Counted from the stretch's first letter, positions 1 through 7,487 are shown. The stretch: 33,306 nucleotides of DNA from Prevotellaceae bacterium UBA5903 (GCA_002431845.1 DJEH01000007.1:1-33306); one strand, 5' to 3'. Numbers and translations are program-made. Notes: a model not told the origin generated them from the letters alone.

Positions 1-47
1 TAATTATGAACACCTACTTATAAATTAATTTTGAATACCTACTTATT
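1..47 (+). repeat. Two tandem copies of a 22-bp AT-rich repeat
   Basis: Bases 1-22 and 26-47 agree at 19 of 22 positions, with core TGAAnACCTACTTAT. Related copies lie at 971-990, 5035-5052 and 8968-8990, and an inverted, slightly shorter copy at 202-218. The left copy starts at the window edge, so the array may continue. The repeat has no coding potential. Similarity is seen directly; its nature (degraded mobile-element ends or a dispersed intergenic repeat) is unknown. Confidence 0.6.
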
Positions 48-75
48 AAATGCCTATTTAGGTATAGCATTTGTG

Positions 76-83
76 CAAAGTTA
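76..83 (-). promoter_or_regulatory. Candidate -7 box reading leftward
   Basis: On the minus strand this reads TAACTTTG, a perfect match to the Bacteroidetes TAnnTTTG -7 element. No matching TTTG -33 box is found at the expected 19-21 base spacing. If real, it would drive a gene beyond the left edge of the window. Bases 48-200 contain no credible gene. Confidence 0.3.
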
Positions 84-201
84 GTTTATTTAGCTTATGT
101 CAGCCTTTAAAACCCTACGAAATATATGGTGTTAAAGGAAAATAGGTGAGAAATAATGTGTACAATCATAAAAGGAGAAACATGGTAATTTTGCATTATA
201 A

Positions 202-218
202 ATAAGTGCTCATAATTA
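202..218. repeat. Left inverted repeat flanking the CotH remnant
   Basis: Bases 202-218 read ATAAGTGCTCATAATTA. They pair with the reverse complement of 971-990 except for three bases missing on this side (AAGTAGTG shortened to AAGTG) and one substitution. The two copies therefore face each other about 790 bp apart around the truncated CotH reading frame. The copy at 1-22 also matches in inverted orientation. Confidence 0.5.
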
Positions 219-880
219 CTTTTAAATTTGAAGTGCTTACCGATAGTTTGCTCAAACTCGATGTTTATTTGTGGGACGAACAATGCAAACAAGGTATTCC
301 TATTACCATCATGCCACGGTCTTTGCCCATTGACACGCTGTCATTTGTTGATTGGTGGCTTATTCACGAACTGTGTATGAATGCCGAACCTAATGGTCCA
401 CGAAGTTGCTATGTTCGCATCACATCGTCCGACACTTTGAAAGCTGGTCCCGTGTGGGATTTTGATATGGCTTTCAACGAAGTGGGGGTGGATGATGGTG
501 GCGACTTGCGTCCCGAAAAGTTTAAGTATGCCAAGGTTTTGCCCCCTTTCTTAAAAAACAAACAAATACGCTGGCTTACAACCGATTCGCTTTATTGCGC
601 AAACGCTCTCTTGCTCAATGGCCTTATTGGCGACCCACATATTCGTTCGTTATCGCGTAAGCGGTGGAACGAACTGCGTCCTCGCTTTAAACGTTTGAAT
701 ACTTATATAACACATTGTGGAAAACTACTCAAAACACAGGCCGAACGCGACCAAACTCTATGGAATAGTAAGGAGCCAGCACGCTTCGCCCCATCGGTTA
801 CATGGGACGAGGCTATAAAACGCTTGCTCACAACATATAATAAGCGAATAAGCGCATTGGATGCCGCGTTTAATAAGTAG
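206..880 (+). pseudogene. 5'-truncated CotH-like kinase-family protein (remnant)
   Basis: The 224-codon frame matches the C-terminal half of CotH-family proteins, which are atypical kinases related to spore-coat CotH and are common as secreted proteins in Prevotella. The recognisable stretch is FVDWWLIHEL (about residues 47-56), then NGPRSCY and the family hallmark AGPVWDFD (about 80-87). Family members are usually about twice this long and begin with a signal peptide. Here the N-terminal half and signal peptide are missing: an in-frame TAA sits at 203-205, inside the repeat at 202-218, and GTG at 206 is only the first possible start. I infer a gene fragment cut at the repeat, with little chance of function. 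A short but intact gene is the alternative. Confidence 0.7.
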
Positions 881-912
881 GGCGTGTGCTACTAAAACAA
901 TAAGTAAAAAGC

Positions 913-985
913 TAGTGCTCAAAATTATGTTTGATTGGTATTGAAACAGGCTTTTATAGCCATTTAAACATAATTTTGAGCACTA
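913..985 (-). terminator. 20-bp perfect inverted repeat, probable terminator of the cupin gene
   Basis: Bases 913-932 and 966-985 are perfect reverse complements, with a 33-base loop. On the minus strand the stem is followed by a T-run (906-910), fitting a terminator for the leftward cupin gene ending at 1024. The right arm extends into the dispersed repeat at 971-990, so the hairpin may instead be a MITE-like element used as a terminator. It sits between convergent genes. Confidence 0.55.
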
Positions 986-990
986 CTTAT
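971..990. repeat. Right inverted repeat flanking the CotH remnant
   Basis: Bases 971-990 (TAATTTTGAGCACTACTTAT) belong to the same family as 1-22 and 26-47 and are inverted relative to 202-218. Most of this copy also forms the right arm of the 913-985 hairpin. Confidence 0.5.
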
Positions 991-1023
991 ATGCGCAATT
1001 TAGACTTTAGTTTTTAAGCCTTA

Positions 1024-1473
1024 TTACCACTCAACCTTTTCGTTTAGGATAACACCATCTGTTGCATCCTCAGAGGTAAAGTTACCTCCCCTATATTGTA
1101 CACAAAGCATTACTAAAGGAGTTGTGCCGTTGTTGCGAACCGAACGCTTACCATTGGGGCTAACCCTAACAACACTGCCCTGGGTAATGGGAAACACGTG
1201 GCCATCTACCTGAAACTCACCATTGCCACTAAGGAAAAAGTAAAGTTCTTCGTGGGTTTTGTGGGTGTGAAGAAAACCTGTTTCAGTGCCAGGAGCGAAC
1301 GATTGAAAAGAAAACTCGCTGCCTGTAGCTCCTACCAAAGTACCACCAAACACCTTTCCAGGAATCTTTACTTCGGGCGAGAGGGTTAATAAGTACTCAT
1401 TGAGTTCAGCAAACTTGCCGAAGTCTACGGCTGTAACATTTTGCTCTTTGATAATTGTTTTTGCTTCTTTCAT
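1024..1473 (-). CDS. Cupin domain protein
   Basis: A 149-residue single-domain cupin. Cupin motif 1 is clear at about residues 66-83, with His69, His71 and Glu75/Glu76 as likely metal ligands. Motif 2 (PNGKRSVRNN, about 106-115) has Ser111 where the fourth ligand is usually His, so metal binding may be altered. No signal peptide is seen, so it is probably cytoplasmic. The frame extends upstream to a TTG at 1515, but the ATG at 1473 (MKEAK) gives the normal cupin length and lies 40 bases from a perfect -7 box. The gene is divergent from the HxlR regulator and is probably its target. Substrate unknown; small quinone- or sugar-modifying cupins are possible relatives. Confidence 0.85.
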   Translation of the reverse strand: MKEAKTIIKEQNVTAVDFGKFAELNEYLLTLSPEVKIPGKVFGGTLVGATGSEFSFQSFAPGTETGFLHTHKTHEELYFFLSGNGEFQVDGHVFPITQGSVVRVSPNGKRSVRNNGTTPLVMLCVQYRGGNFTSEDATDGVILNEKVEW

Positions 1474-1512
1474 TTGTTGTATGTATTTATGTTCTTTGGT
1501 TTTTATGTAGTG

Positions 1513-1544
1513 CAAAAGTAAGGAGAATACTCTTTTTTTTCAAG
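1513..1544 (-). promoter_or_regulatory. Promoter of the cupin gene
   Basis: On the minus strand bases 1520-1513 read TACTTTTG, a perfect TAnnTTTG -7 box. A CTTG (one mismatch from TTTG) lies 20 bases upstream at 1544-1541. The predicted transcript starts near 1506 and leaves a leader of about 30 bases before the ATG at 1473. Confidence 0.5.
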
Positions 1545-1548
1545 AGGG

Positions 1549-1594
1549 TACTTTGGGGTGACGTAGTTACTTTGAGGTAAGTATTTCTCAAAGT
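1549..1594. promoter_or_regulatory. Candidate HxlR operator between cupin and regulator
   Basis: ACTTTGAG (1569-1576) and CTCAAAGT (1587-1594) form a perfect 8-bp inverted repeat with a 10-base spacer. A direct copy of the left half, TACTTTGGGGTGA, lies at 1549-1561, 19 bases before TACTTTGAGGTAA at 1568-1580. HxlR-family dimers bind inverted repeats of this size in divergent promoter regions. The site lies just upstream of the cupin -33 region. Assignment to this regulator is inferred from position. Confidence 0.4.
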
Positions 1595-1665
1595 CAAGTT
1601 AAAGCGTTATAGCTTTTTAAAATAGATTAACCATATGGCATGATGCTTATTAGCAGAAAGTTAGT

Positions 1666-1673
1666 TACTTTTG
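1666..1673 (+). promoter_or_regulatory. Candidate -7 box of the HxlR gene
   Basis: TACTTTTG matches TAnnTTTG exactly and lies 39 bases before the ATG at 1713. No TTTG is seen at the -33 position, so the promoter may be weak or need an activator. Confidence 0.4.
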
Positions 1674-1712
1674 TATAGTAATGATGAAAATGAATGAATA
1701 AAAAGATGGTAA

Positions 1713-2075
1713 ATGAATAATGATATAACTGAAATGGTATTTAAAGACTGCCCCATTCGCAATGTCTTGGCACATATTTGCGGCAAATGGTCGTTGTTGG
1801 TGCTTTATGTTATAAATCAAAACAATAACATACGGTTTAACGAACTACATAAGGCTATTCCCGATATATCGCAAAAGGTGCTGACCACAACACTACGCGG
1901 GTTAGAGACATACGGCTTTGTAGTTCGTAGGGCTTATGCAGAAGTTCCGCCAAGAGTAGAATACTCACTAACAGATAGAGCTCGCTCGTTTATTCCCTTA
2001 ATGGAAAAAATGATAGTTTGGGCACAAAATAATATGGCGGGTATCATGTATGATAAAGAGCGTTATTCAAGATAA
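1713..2075 (+). CDS. HxlR-family winged-helix transcriptional regulator
   Basis: A 120-residue protein fitting the HxlR/YodB family (about 100-130 residues). The N-terminus has the conserved cysteine (Cys13 in KDCPIRNVL), used for redox or electrophile sensing in some members. It is followed by the ICGKWSLLVLY helix and the winged-helix core FNELHKAIPDISQKVLTTTL with RRAYAEVPPRVEYSLT (about 45-90). It would bind DNA as a dimer in the cytoplasm. It is transcribed away from the cupin gene, with a repeat-bearing intergenic region, and the obvious inference is that it controls that gene and itself. The inducer is unknown. Confidence 0.9.
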   Translation: MNNDITEMVFKDCPIRNVLAHICGKWSLLVLYVINQNNNIRFNELHKAIPDISQKVLTTTLRGLETYGFVVRRAYAEVPPRVEYSLTDRARSFIPLMEKMIVWAQNNMAGIMYDKERYSR

Positions 2076-2169
2076 AAAGTTGATGTGATAAATTACAACT
2101 ATTTGTGTAGATAGTTCTTAGTGTGTAAAACAATCATGCAAAAATGAGGTATTTACGCTCGGTTAATAC

Positions 2170-2177
2170 TATCTTTG
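2170..2177 (+). promoter_or_regulatory. Candidate -7 box very close to the porin start
   Basis: TATCTTTG matches TAnnTTTG and lies only four bases before the GTG start at 2182. If used, transcription would begin at about the start codon. No -33 TTTG is found at the usual distance. Confidence 0.35.
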
Positions 2178-2181
2178 CAAT

Positions 2182-3285
2182 GTGAATAAAGAAAGAATAA
2201 AAACAAAGAGCAAGGGATTGTTAGCTTCGCTCTGTTTATCTGCTATAGGTGCATACGCCCAAGCAGTCCCAACAGATACGTTGCAGCAATCACCTCGGGT
2301 AGATTACAGTCTGACGGTTATTACCGAAGGACAATGGAATATGACGCACCATCGTGGTGGATGGGCCAATAGGTTAGATGCCTCTTTGGGTGTAAGGTTG
2401 TGGCGCGATGCACGGTTTGAAGCGTCTGTATTAAGTACCTATCAGCCCACAGATGCAGTGGCCGATGTGCACCAAGATTTTTCAAATATCAATGCACCTA
2501 ATCGTCCATTACGCTTGGTTCACTTTGGTTTGCAACAACAGTTTATTAATAATAAGCTAACTGCTTATGTAGGCTTGCGCCAGGCTGACGAGGACTATTT
2601 TAACACGCCTATGGCAGGATTGTCTACGGGGGCTTCGTGTGGTTGTGTGCCAACAGTGAACGATAATTACCACATTAATGTGTTTCCGCTCACCGCTTTA
2701 ACGTTACATTTGAGCTATGCACCCAACGACAATTGGCTTGTGCAAGCAAGTGTGTACAACGGCAATGCTTACGACACTCTTGACCGCTCATTTCGCTTTC
2801 GGCCACATCGTGATGGACTGATTTCGCTTGGTTCTGTAAGCTATGTAGGCAAGAGTCGTACGGAGGATAGTTTTGCTCCCACATATTTGTTGGGGTGGAA
2901 TTTTGGTCGTCATTTCCGCGAAACGTCGCAGCGTCGGCATGCACAAATAGGATTTTGGCTAACGGCAGAACAACCTATAACCCAAGTAGGACGGGTGGAT
3001 GTGGTAGCAGCGGCAACTTTTTCGCACCAGTTTAAAGACCCCGAGGTAGCAAAAACCTACTATAATGCAACACTTTCGCTTGGGCATCTCACACGTAAGG
3101 GTGGTAACCTGGCTTTTGTTTTTAACAGAGCCTACTATCGCGATGCGCATGAGAGTGACTTTGAAACCACATTCCTTATGCCTTTAGGCAAAGGTTTCAG
3201 CATACAACCAGCTTTGCACCATTATAGCACAAGCGGCGAAAAACAATGGATGGGGCAACTGCGTGTGATATTAGAATTACCATAA
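2182..3285 (+). CDS. OprB-like outer membrane porin
   Basis: A 367-residue secreted protein. Residues 1-26 are a signal peptide: a lysine-rich start, hydrophobic LLASLCLSAIGA, and a likely cut after AYA. The rest is rich in alternating aromatic and polar residues, as in beta-barrels, and ends in a beta-strand (LRVILELP). The segment with DYFNTPMAGL, a small CGCVPT loop and FPLTALTLHLSY (about residues 138-175) resembles OprB-type carbohydrate porins. The start is GTG, because the overlapping ATG at 2180 runs directly into a stop. The next gene, thiamine pyrophosphokinase, starts 13 bases after the stop, so they are probably cotranscribed. The substrate cannot be told from sequence; a broader porin assignment is equally possible. 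Confidence 0.7.
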   Translation: MNKERIKTKSKGLLASLCLSAIGAYAQAVPTDTLQQSPRVDYSLTVITEGQWNMTHHRGGWANRLDASLGVRLWRDARFEASVLSTYQPTDAVADVHQDFSNINAPNRPLRLVHFGLQQQFINNKLTAYVGLRQADEDYFNTPMAGLSTGASCGCVPTVNDNYHINVFPLTALTLHLSYAPNDNWLVQASVYNGNAYDTLDRSFRFRPHRDGLISLGSVSYVGKSRTEDSFAPTYLLGWNFGRHFRETSQRRHAQIGFWLTAEQPITQVGRVDVVAAATFSHQFKDPEVAKTYYNATLSLGHLTRKGGNLAFVFNRAYYRDAHESDFETTFLMPLGKGFSIQPALHHYSTSGEKQWMGQLRVILELP

Positions 3286-3298
3286 AACAAAAAAGAAA

Positions 3299-3970
3299 AT
3301 GCAGCTTGATGACACTTCTTTTCCGCTTATAACGGGCGATAGCACGTTTGATGTTGTGGTGCTTTGCGATGGCGATTATCCCACAAACCCAATTCCTGCG
3401 TCTATTCTGAAGCGTGCGCAGCATGTGTGTTGCTGCGATAATGCGGCATTGCGCTATATCACTGAAGGCAATATGCCACAAATCATTATAGGCGATGGCG
3501 ACTCCTTGCCTAAGGATATTCAGCAGAAGTATGCTCATATAGTTAAGAGAATTGACGAACAAGAAGATAATGACCAAACTAAGGCAACTCGTTATTGCAT
3601 TGAGCAAGGGTATAAACGAATAGCCTATTTGGGTAGTACTGGCAAACGCGAAGATCATACCATTGGCAATATATCTTTGTTGATGAGGTATTACAAGCAG
3701 ATGGGACTTGAAGTGACCATGATAACAGATTATGGTTATTTTACACCAGCACATGGCAACATTACGCTAAAAACGTTTAAGGGGCAACAAGTTAGCATCT
3801 TTAATATGAACTGCACCTCACTGAGTAGTAATGGACTTAAATGGAATGTTTATGCTTTTGGCGAACTATGGCAGGGTACACTCAACGAAGCTATGGGGAA
3901 TGAAGTAAATATACAAGCAGATGGATATTATCTGATATACAGAACCTTCAAGGCAAAAGAAAGTATTTAA
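3299..3970 (+). CDS. Thiamine pyrophosphokinase
   Basis: A 223-residue cytoplasmic enzyme that transfers pyrophosphate from ATP to thiamine to make TPP. Family marks are GDGDSL (65-70), the acidic stretch with DNDQTK (90-95), and GSTGKREDHTIGN (112-124), which contribute ATP, magnesium and thiamine binding. The C-terminal half forms the beta-rich thiamine-binding domain. Length is normal for the family. It starts 13 bases after the porin gene and ends 14 bases before the methyltransferase, so the three look like one operon. It lies upstream of the TPP riboswitch, so the riboswitch does not directly control it. With the receptor and transporter downstream it completes a thiamine salvage route. 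Confidence 0.92.
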   Translation: MQLDDTSFPLITGDSTFDVVVLCDGDYPTNPIPASILKRAQHVCCCDNAALRYITEGNMPQIIIGDGDSLPKDIQQKYAHIVKRIDEQEDNDQTKATRYCIEQGYKRIAYLGSTGKREDHTIGNISLLMRYYKQMGLEVTMITDYGYFTPAHGNITLKTFKGQQVSIFNMNCTSLSSNGLKWNVYAFGELWQGTLNEAMGNEVNIQADGYYLIYRTFKAKESI

Positions 3971-3984
3971 CAAATATCTAAAAA

Positions 3985-4761
3985 ATGGCACTGTCTAATA
4001 TAGAGAAACATTATAACAAACACCCTGAAGACTTGCGTCTATTGCGTAGGCATGGCATAGTAGAGTTTGAAACAACTATGCACCATCTGCATCGCTTTTT
4101 AACCCCAGGAATGCAACTATATGATATTGGTGCAGGAACGGGGCGTTACACTTCGGCTTTAATGGCTGAAGGCTATGAGGTGTATGCAGTTGAACTTGTA
4201 AAGCGCAATATTGACGTGTTTCTAAAGCGCGAACCGGCAGCTCATGTGGTGCAAGGCGATGCCAGAGACTTGGCATTTGTACCTACGGCATCGGCTGATA
4301 TAACTTTGCTACTTGGCCCTCTTTACCACCTTATAGGCGATGAAGAAAAACTAAAAGCATTGAACGAGGCTAAACGTATAACCAAACCAGGTGGCTTGGT
4401 GTTTGTGGCTTACCTTATGAACGAGTATAGTATACTCTCTTATTGTTTTGACGAAGACAGAATAGGCGACTTGTTGGCTAAAGGCTTTGTTGATGAAAAC
4501 TTTCATATTCAAGCTGCAGCCGACGAACTATATGACTATGTGCGTATTGACGATATTGACCGTCTAAATAAAAAGGCAGGTTTAGAACGCGTAACGATAT
4601 TCTCTCCCGATGGGGCTGCAGACTATATGCGCACACGCCTAAACCATATGAGTAAAGAAACTTTTGCTCATTTCATAGCATACCAAAAGCGCATTTCGGA
4701 GCGTATGGACCTTATAGGTGCTGGCAGTCATGTGGTGGATGTGGTAAGAGTTTTATCATAA
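3985..4761 (+). CDS. Class I SAM-dependent methyltransferase
   Basis: A 258-residue protein with a Rossmann-type methyltransferase fold. SAM-binding motif I is LYDIGAGTGRY (45-55), followed by the acidic end of strand 2 (AVELVKRN). Further marks are VQGDARDL, LLLGPLYHL and the KPGGLVFVAY strand typical of the UbiE/Methyltransf_11 group. It is probably cytoplasmic. It follows the thiamine pyrophosphokinase by 14 bases and is likely cotranscribed with it, but nothing in the sequence ties it to thiamine. The substrate is unknown. Confidence 0.88.
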   Translation: MALSNIEKHYNKHPEDLRLLRRHGIVEFETTMHHLHRFLTPGMQLYDIGAGTGRYTSALMAEGYEVYAVELVKRNIDVFLKREPAAHVVQGDARDLAFVPTASADITLLLGPLYHLIGDEEKLKALNEAKRITKPGGLVFVAYLMNEYSILSYCFDEDRIGDLLAKGFVDENFHIQAAADELYDYVRIDDIDRLNKKAGLERVTIFSPDGAADYMRTRLNHMSKETFAHFIAYQKRISERMDLIGAGSHVVDVVRVLS

Positions 4762-4838
4762 TAAGATGTTTTTTTGCTACGAGTATTTATCAAAATATAG
4801 CTATTGTAGCATCAAATAGCATAAAATCAATCCAAATA

Positions 4839-4871
4839 TTTGGAACTTTAGCTTATTTATACACAACTTTG
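4839..4871 (+). promoter_or_regulatory. Promoter of the riboswitch-controlled thiamine transport genes
   Basis: A TTTG at 4839-4842 and a -7-like CAACTTTG at 4864-4871 are separated by 21 bases, the consensus Bacteroidetes spacing. The TA of TAnnTTTG is replaced by CA. The predicted start near 4877 lies about 20 bases before the riboswitch. Confidence 0.5.
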
Positions 4872-4895
4872 CAATGCGTTAGACCATAAAGAATG

Positions 4896-4992
4896 AACTA
4901 ACGTAGGGGTGCTACCGTACACACCATTTTTATAGTGCGGATGCTGAGATTATACCCTCATAGCTGAACCAGGTAATACTGGCGTAGTGAAA
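4896..4992 (+). promoter_or_regulatory. TPP riboswitch (THI element)
   Basis: The conserved core is present in order: GGGGTGC (4906-4912), a variable P3 arm, ATGCTGAGAT (4941-4950), ATACCC (4953-4958), then CTGAACCAGGTAATACTGGCGTAG (about 4963-4986). This last stretch includes the pyrophosphate-sensing helix and its GGTAATACTGG hairpin. GGGGT pairs with ATACCC as P2. It lies about 200 bases upstream of a TonB-dependent receptor that precedes a PnuC-family transporter, as in other Bacteroidales thiamine loci. TPP binding is expected to lower expression of the downstream genes. P1 is not obvious by eye. Confidence 0.93.
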
Positions 4993-5034
4993 TTGTGTAT
5001 ATATTTTTGTTTCTACTTACTATATAAAAAAGCG

Positions 5035-5052
5035 GAAGCACCTACTTAATAA
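5035..5052 (+). repeat. Partial copy of the dispersed AT-rich repeat
   Basis: GAAGCACCTACTTAATAA shares the ACCTACTTA core and flanking bases with the copies at 1-22, 26-47 and 8968-8990. It lies in the leader between the riboswitch and the receptor gene. Only the right half of the repeat is conserved. Confidence 0.35.
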
Positions 5053-5076
5053 TCATTCATACATTTAATACAATTA

Positions 5077-5153
5077 GTGTGGTATATGCCAACATGCTTG
5101 AATGCATGGTGCAATCTTGCAAAATGTAAGGATTGGGCATATAAGCAACACAC
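5077..5153 (+). promoter_or_regulatory. Three-way-junction RNA structure in the receptor leader
   Basis: TATATGCC (5083-5090) pairs with GGCATATA (5136-5143), and GTGTG/CACAC at 5077-5081 and 5149-5153 can extend the stem. Inside are two hairpins: CATGC/GCATG (5093-5097 with 5104-5108) and CAATCTT with AAGGATTG (5112-5118 with 5129-5135). It lies after the riboswitch and 36 bases before the receptor ATG. It may be part of the expression platform or a separate regulatory RNA. The pairing is seen by eye and not energy-scored. Confidence 0.45.
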
Positions 5154-5189
5154 TTAACTTAACTATTATTACTTTCATAAACCGAACGT

Positions 5190-7487
5190 ATGAAAAGAAA
5201 CATGTTGGTGTTTGCTGCTTTAACAGCAACCGCTCTAAACGTTAATGCTGCAGCTTTGGGCAATGTAAACAGTAACAAAGCTAAAACTCTTGCTACAAAA
5301 GTTGATACAGCAAGCATATCTTTGCAGGCTGCCAATGTGATATCTACCCGTGCGGGTAAGCACACTCCGATGGCTTATAACAACCTTACTAAAAAAGATA
5401 TCCAAAGCGTAAACTATGGCAAGGATATTCCGTTCCTTTTGATGTTTACACCTTCGATTACTACAACATCTGATGCAGGTGCGGGTATTGGCTATTCAAG
5501 TTTTAGAGTGCGCGGTACAGACCCCTCACGTATCAATATCACTGCTAATGGTGTGCCAGTGAACGATGCTGAAAGTAACCAAGTGTATTGGACAAATATG
5601 GGCGACTTTGCATCAAGTGTAGAGAATATGCAGATACAACGTGGTGTGGGTACATCTACCAATGGTGCGGGTGCTTTTGGTGCAACCATCAATATGCAAA
5701 CCGAAAATATTGGTGCAAAACCTTATGCAAGCATAGATCTTTCTGCTGGTAGCTATGCAAGTCACAAGGAAACCTTCCGCTTTGGTACAGGACTGATAAA
5801 GAACCATTGGGGCTTTCAAGGCAGATTGTCGCACATTGCAAGTGATGGCTATATAGACCGTGCATCTACTCGCCTCGACTCTTATTTCTTGCAAGGTGGC
5901 TATTTCGCAGACAAAACAGTTGTGAAGTTTGTTACTTTTAATGGTAAGGAAAAAACTTATCATGCTTGGAACTATCCTTCGGTTTTTGAAATGGAGCAGA
6001 ATGGTAGCCGTCGTTACAACTCATGTGGTGAATATTATGACGAAGAGGGCAATGTACATTACTACAAGGATCAAAGCGACTTTTATCATCAACAACACTA
6101 CCAATTGCTTTTGAACCAAATTATTACTCCTACACTTAAGTTTAATGCAGCATTGCACTATACAAAGGGCTTTGGCTATTATGAGGAGTATAAAACAGGT
6201 CGTAAGTTGGGTGAGTATCTGCTTAATCAATCAGATGCTGACTTCAGCAAGAAAACCGATCTGATACGTCGCAAATTAATGGATAATGACTTCTATGGTG
6301 CTATAGCCTCGTTTGATTATGATAACAAAAGCAACCTGCGTGCTACCATTGGTGGAGGTTGGAACCGCTATGATGGCGACCACTACGGAACAATTGTGTG
6401 GGCAAAGAATACTGAAGGCATTAAAGACCTTCAGCCCAACCACCAATACTACTTTAATAATGGCGACAAACGTGACGGCAATATTTATGGCAAGGTAAGC
6501 TATGAGTTTGTTAAGGGACTCAGCGCATATGTTGATTTGCAATATCGCCATGTAGACTATAAGATGGAAGGACCTTCTGACGCTTTCAACGGACATGAGC
6601 AACAGGTGTTCAACTTTGAACAGAAGTACGACTTCTTTAATCCAAAGGCAGGACTTTTCTATCAAATCAATCCTAACCATAATGTGTATGCATCATACGC
6701 TATGGCACACAAGGAGCCTACTCGTAACGACTTTGAAGAAAATGCTAATACGAAACTAAATGCCGAACAACTAAATGATTGGGAGTTGGGCTATAAGTAT
6801 CAAAGTGAAAAGTTCTCTGCAGGTGTGAACTTCTACTACATGTTATATCGCGACCAGTTTGTATTGACGGGTGAACAAAACTCAATTGGTGAGTTTATCG
6901 CACGCAATGCAGGTAAGAGCTATCGTAGAGGCGTTGAATTGCAAGCTGCTTGGAGCCCGGTTAAATGGTTCCGTTGGGATGCTAATGCTACTTGGAGCCA
7001 CAATCGTGCAAAGGATTGGACTGTTACTCTTGATGATGGCAGTGTAGCATCACTTGGAGACACTCCGCTTTCGTTCTCGCCCGACTTTATTTTCAACAAC
7101 ATCTTTACCTTTAACTATGCTGGTTTCCGTGCAAGTGTTACGAGTCAGTATGTGGGTAAGCAACGTCTTTCAAACACTGGCTTTGATTACTATGTGAGCG
7201 AGGAGACTGATGGCAATCATAATGTAAGCATGGTGTTGAAGCGTCATTTTATCACAAACTTAGACCTTTCTTACACATTCCGCTTGAAGGGTGTGAAGAG
7301 TATTACTGCTGGGTGTACGATGTATAACCTCTTCAGTGCTAAGTACTTTAACAATGGTTGGACTGCACCAAACTACAAGAAGGTTGATGGTAAGGTTGTA
7401 GCTTATACCTCAGACGACCGTTATGAAACGGGTTATGCTGCAAGTGCTCCATTCAATGTAATGGGACACCTTAGCATCAATTTCTAA
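5190..7487 (+). CDS. TonB-dependent outer membrane receptor, probably for thiamine
   Basis: A 765-residue protein. Residues 1-20 are a signal peptide (hydrophobic LVFAALTATALNVNA). A TonB plug follows (about 55-170), with SSFRVRGTDPSRINITANGVPVND and the IQRGVGTSTNGAGAFGATI segment typical of plugs. The remainder is a long aromatic-rich barrel ending in SINF with a C-terminal phenylalanine. There is no N-terminal carboxypeptidase-regulatory domain and no SusD partner, unlike SusC receptors. Substrate assignment rests on context: a TPP riboswitch upstream and a PnuT-like transporter downstream, the arrangement known for thiamine uptake in Bacteroides. It would carry thiamine or its phosphates across the outer membrane using TonB-ExbBD energy. 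Confidence 0.9.
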   Translation: MKRNMLVFAALTATALNVNAAALGNVNSNKAKTLATKVDTASISLQAANVISTRAGKHTPMAYNNLTKKDIQSVNYGKDIPFLLMFTPSITTTSDAGAGIGYSSFRVRGTDPSRINITANGVPVNDAESNQVYWTNMGDFASSVENMQIQRGVGTSTNGAGAFGATINMQTENIGAKPYASIDLSAGSYASHKETFRFGTGLIKNHWGFQGRLSHIASDGYIDRASTRLDSYFLQGGYFADKTVVKFVTFNGKEKTYHAWNYPSVFEMEQNGSRRYNSCGEYYDEEGNVHYYKDQSDFYHQQHYQLLLNQIITPTLKFNAALHYTKGFGYYEEYKTGRKLGEYLLNQSDADFSKKTDLIRRKLMDNDFYGAIASFDYDNKSNLRATIGGGWNRYDGDHYGTIVWAKNTEGIKDLQPNHQYYFNNGDKRDGNIYGKVSYEFVKGLSAYVDLQYRHVDYKMEGPSDAFNGHEQQVFNFEQKYDFFNPKAGLFYQINPNHNVYASYAMAHKEPTRNDFEENANTKLNAEQLNDWELGYKYQSEKFSAGVNFYYMLYRDQFVLTGEQNSIGEFIARNAGKSYRRGVELQAAWSPVKWFRWDANATWSHNRAKDWTVTLDDGSVASLGDTPLSFSPDFIFNNIFTFNYAGFRASVTSQYVGKQRLSNTGFDYYVSEETDGNHNVSMVLKRHFITNLDLSYTFRLKGVKSITAGCTMYNLFSAKYFNNGWTAPNYKKVDGKVVAYTSDDRYETGYAASAPFNVMGHLSINF

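Noticed and set aside
107..292. A 61-codon minus-strand frame at the left edge
   Set aside because: It overlaps the repeat and the CotH remnant, has no recognisable domain, and the composition reflects AT-rich DNA.
3197..3754. A 185-codon minus-strand frame opposite the kinase gene
   Set aside because: It overlaps a clear thiamine pyrophosphokinase on the other strand and has the hydrophobic composition typical of antisense shadows.
4762..4830. Possible terminator after the methyltransferase (GCTAC/GTAGC, 4776-4810)
   Set aside because: The stem is only five pairs around a long loop and the T-run precedes rather than follows it.
6276..6680. A 134-codon minus-strand frame inside the TonB receptor gene
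   Set aside because: It is wholly antisense to a conserved receptor and shows no recognisable domain or start context.
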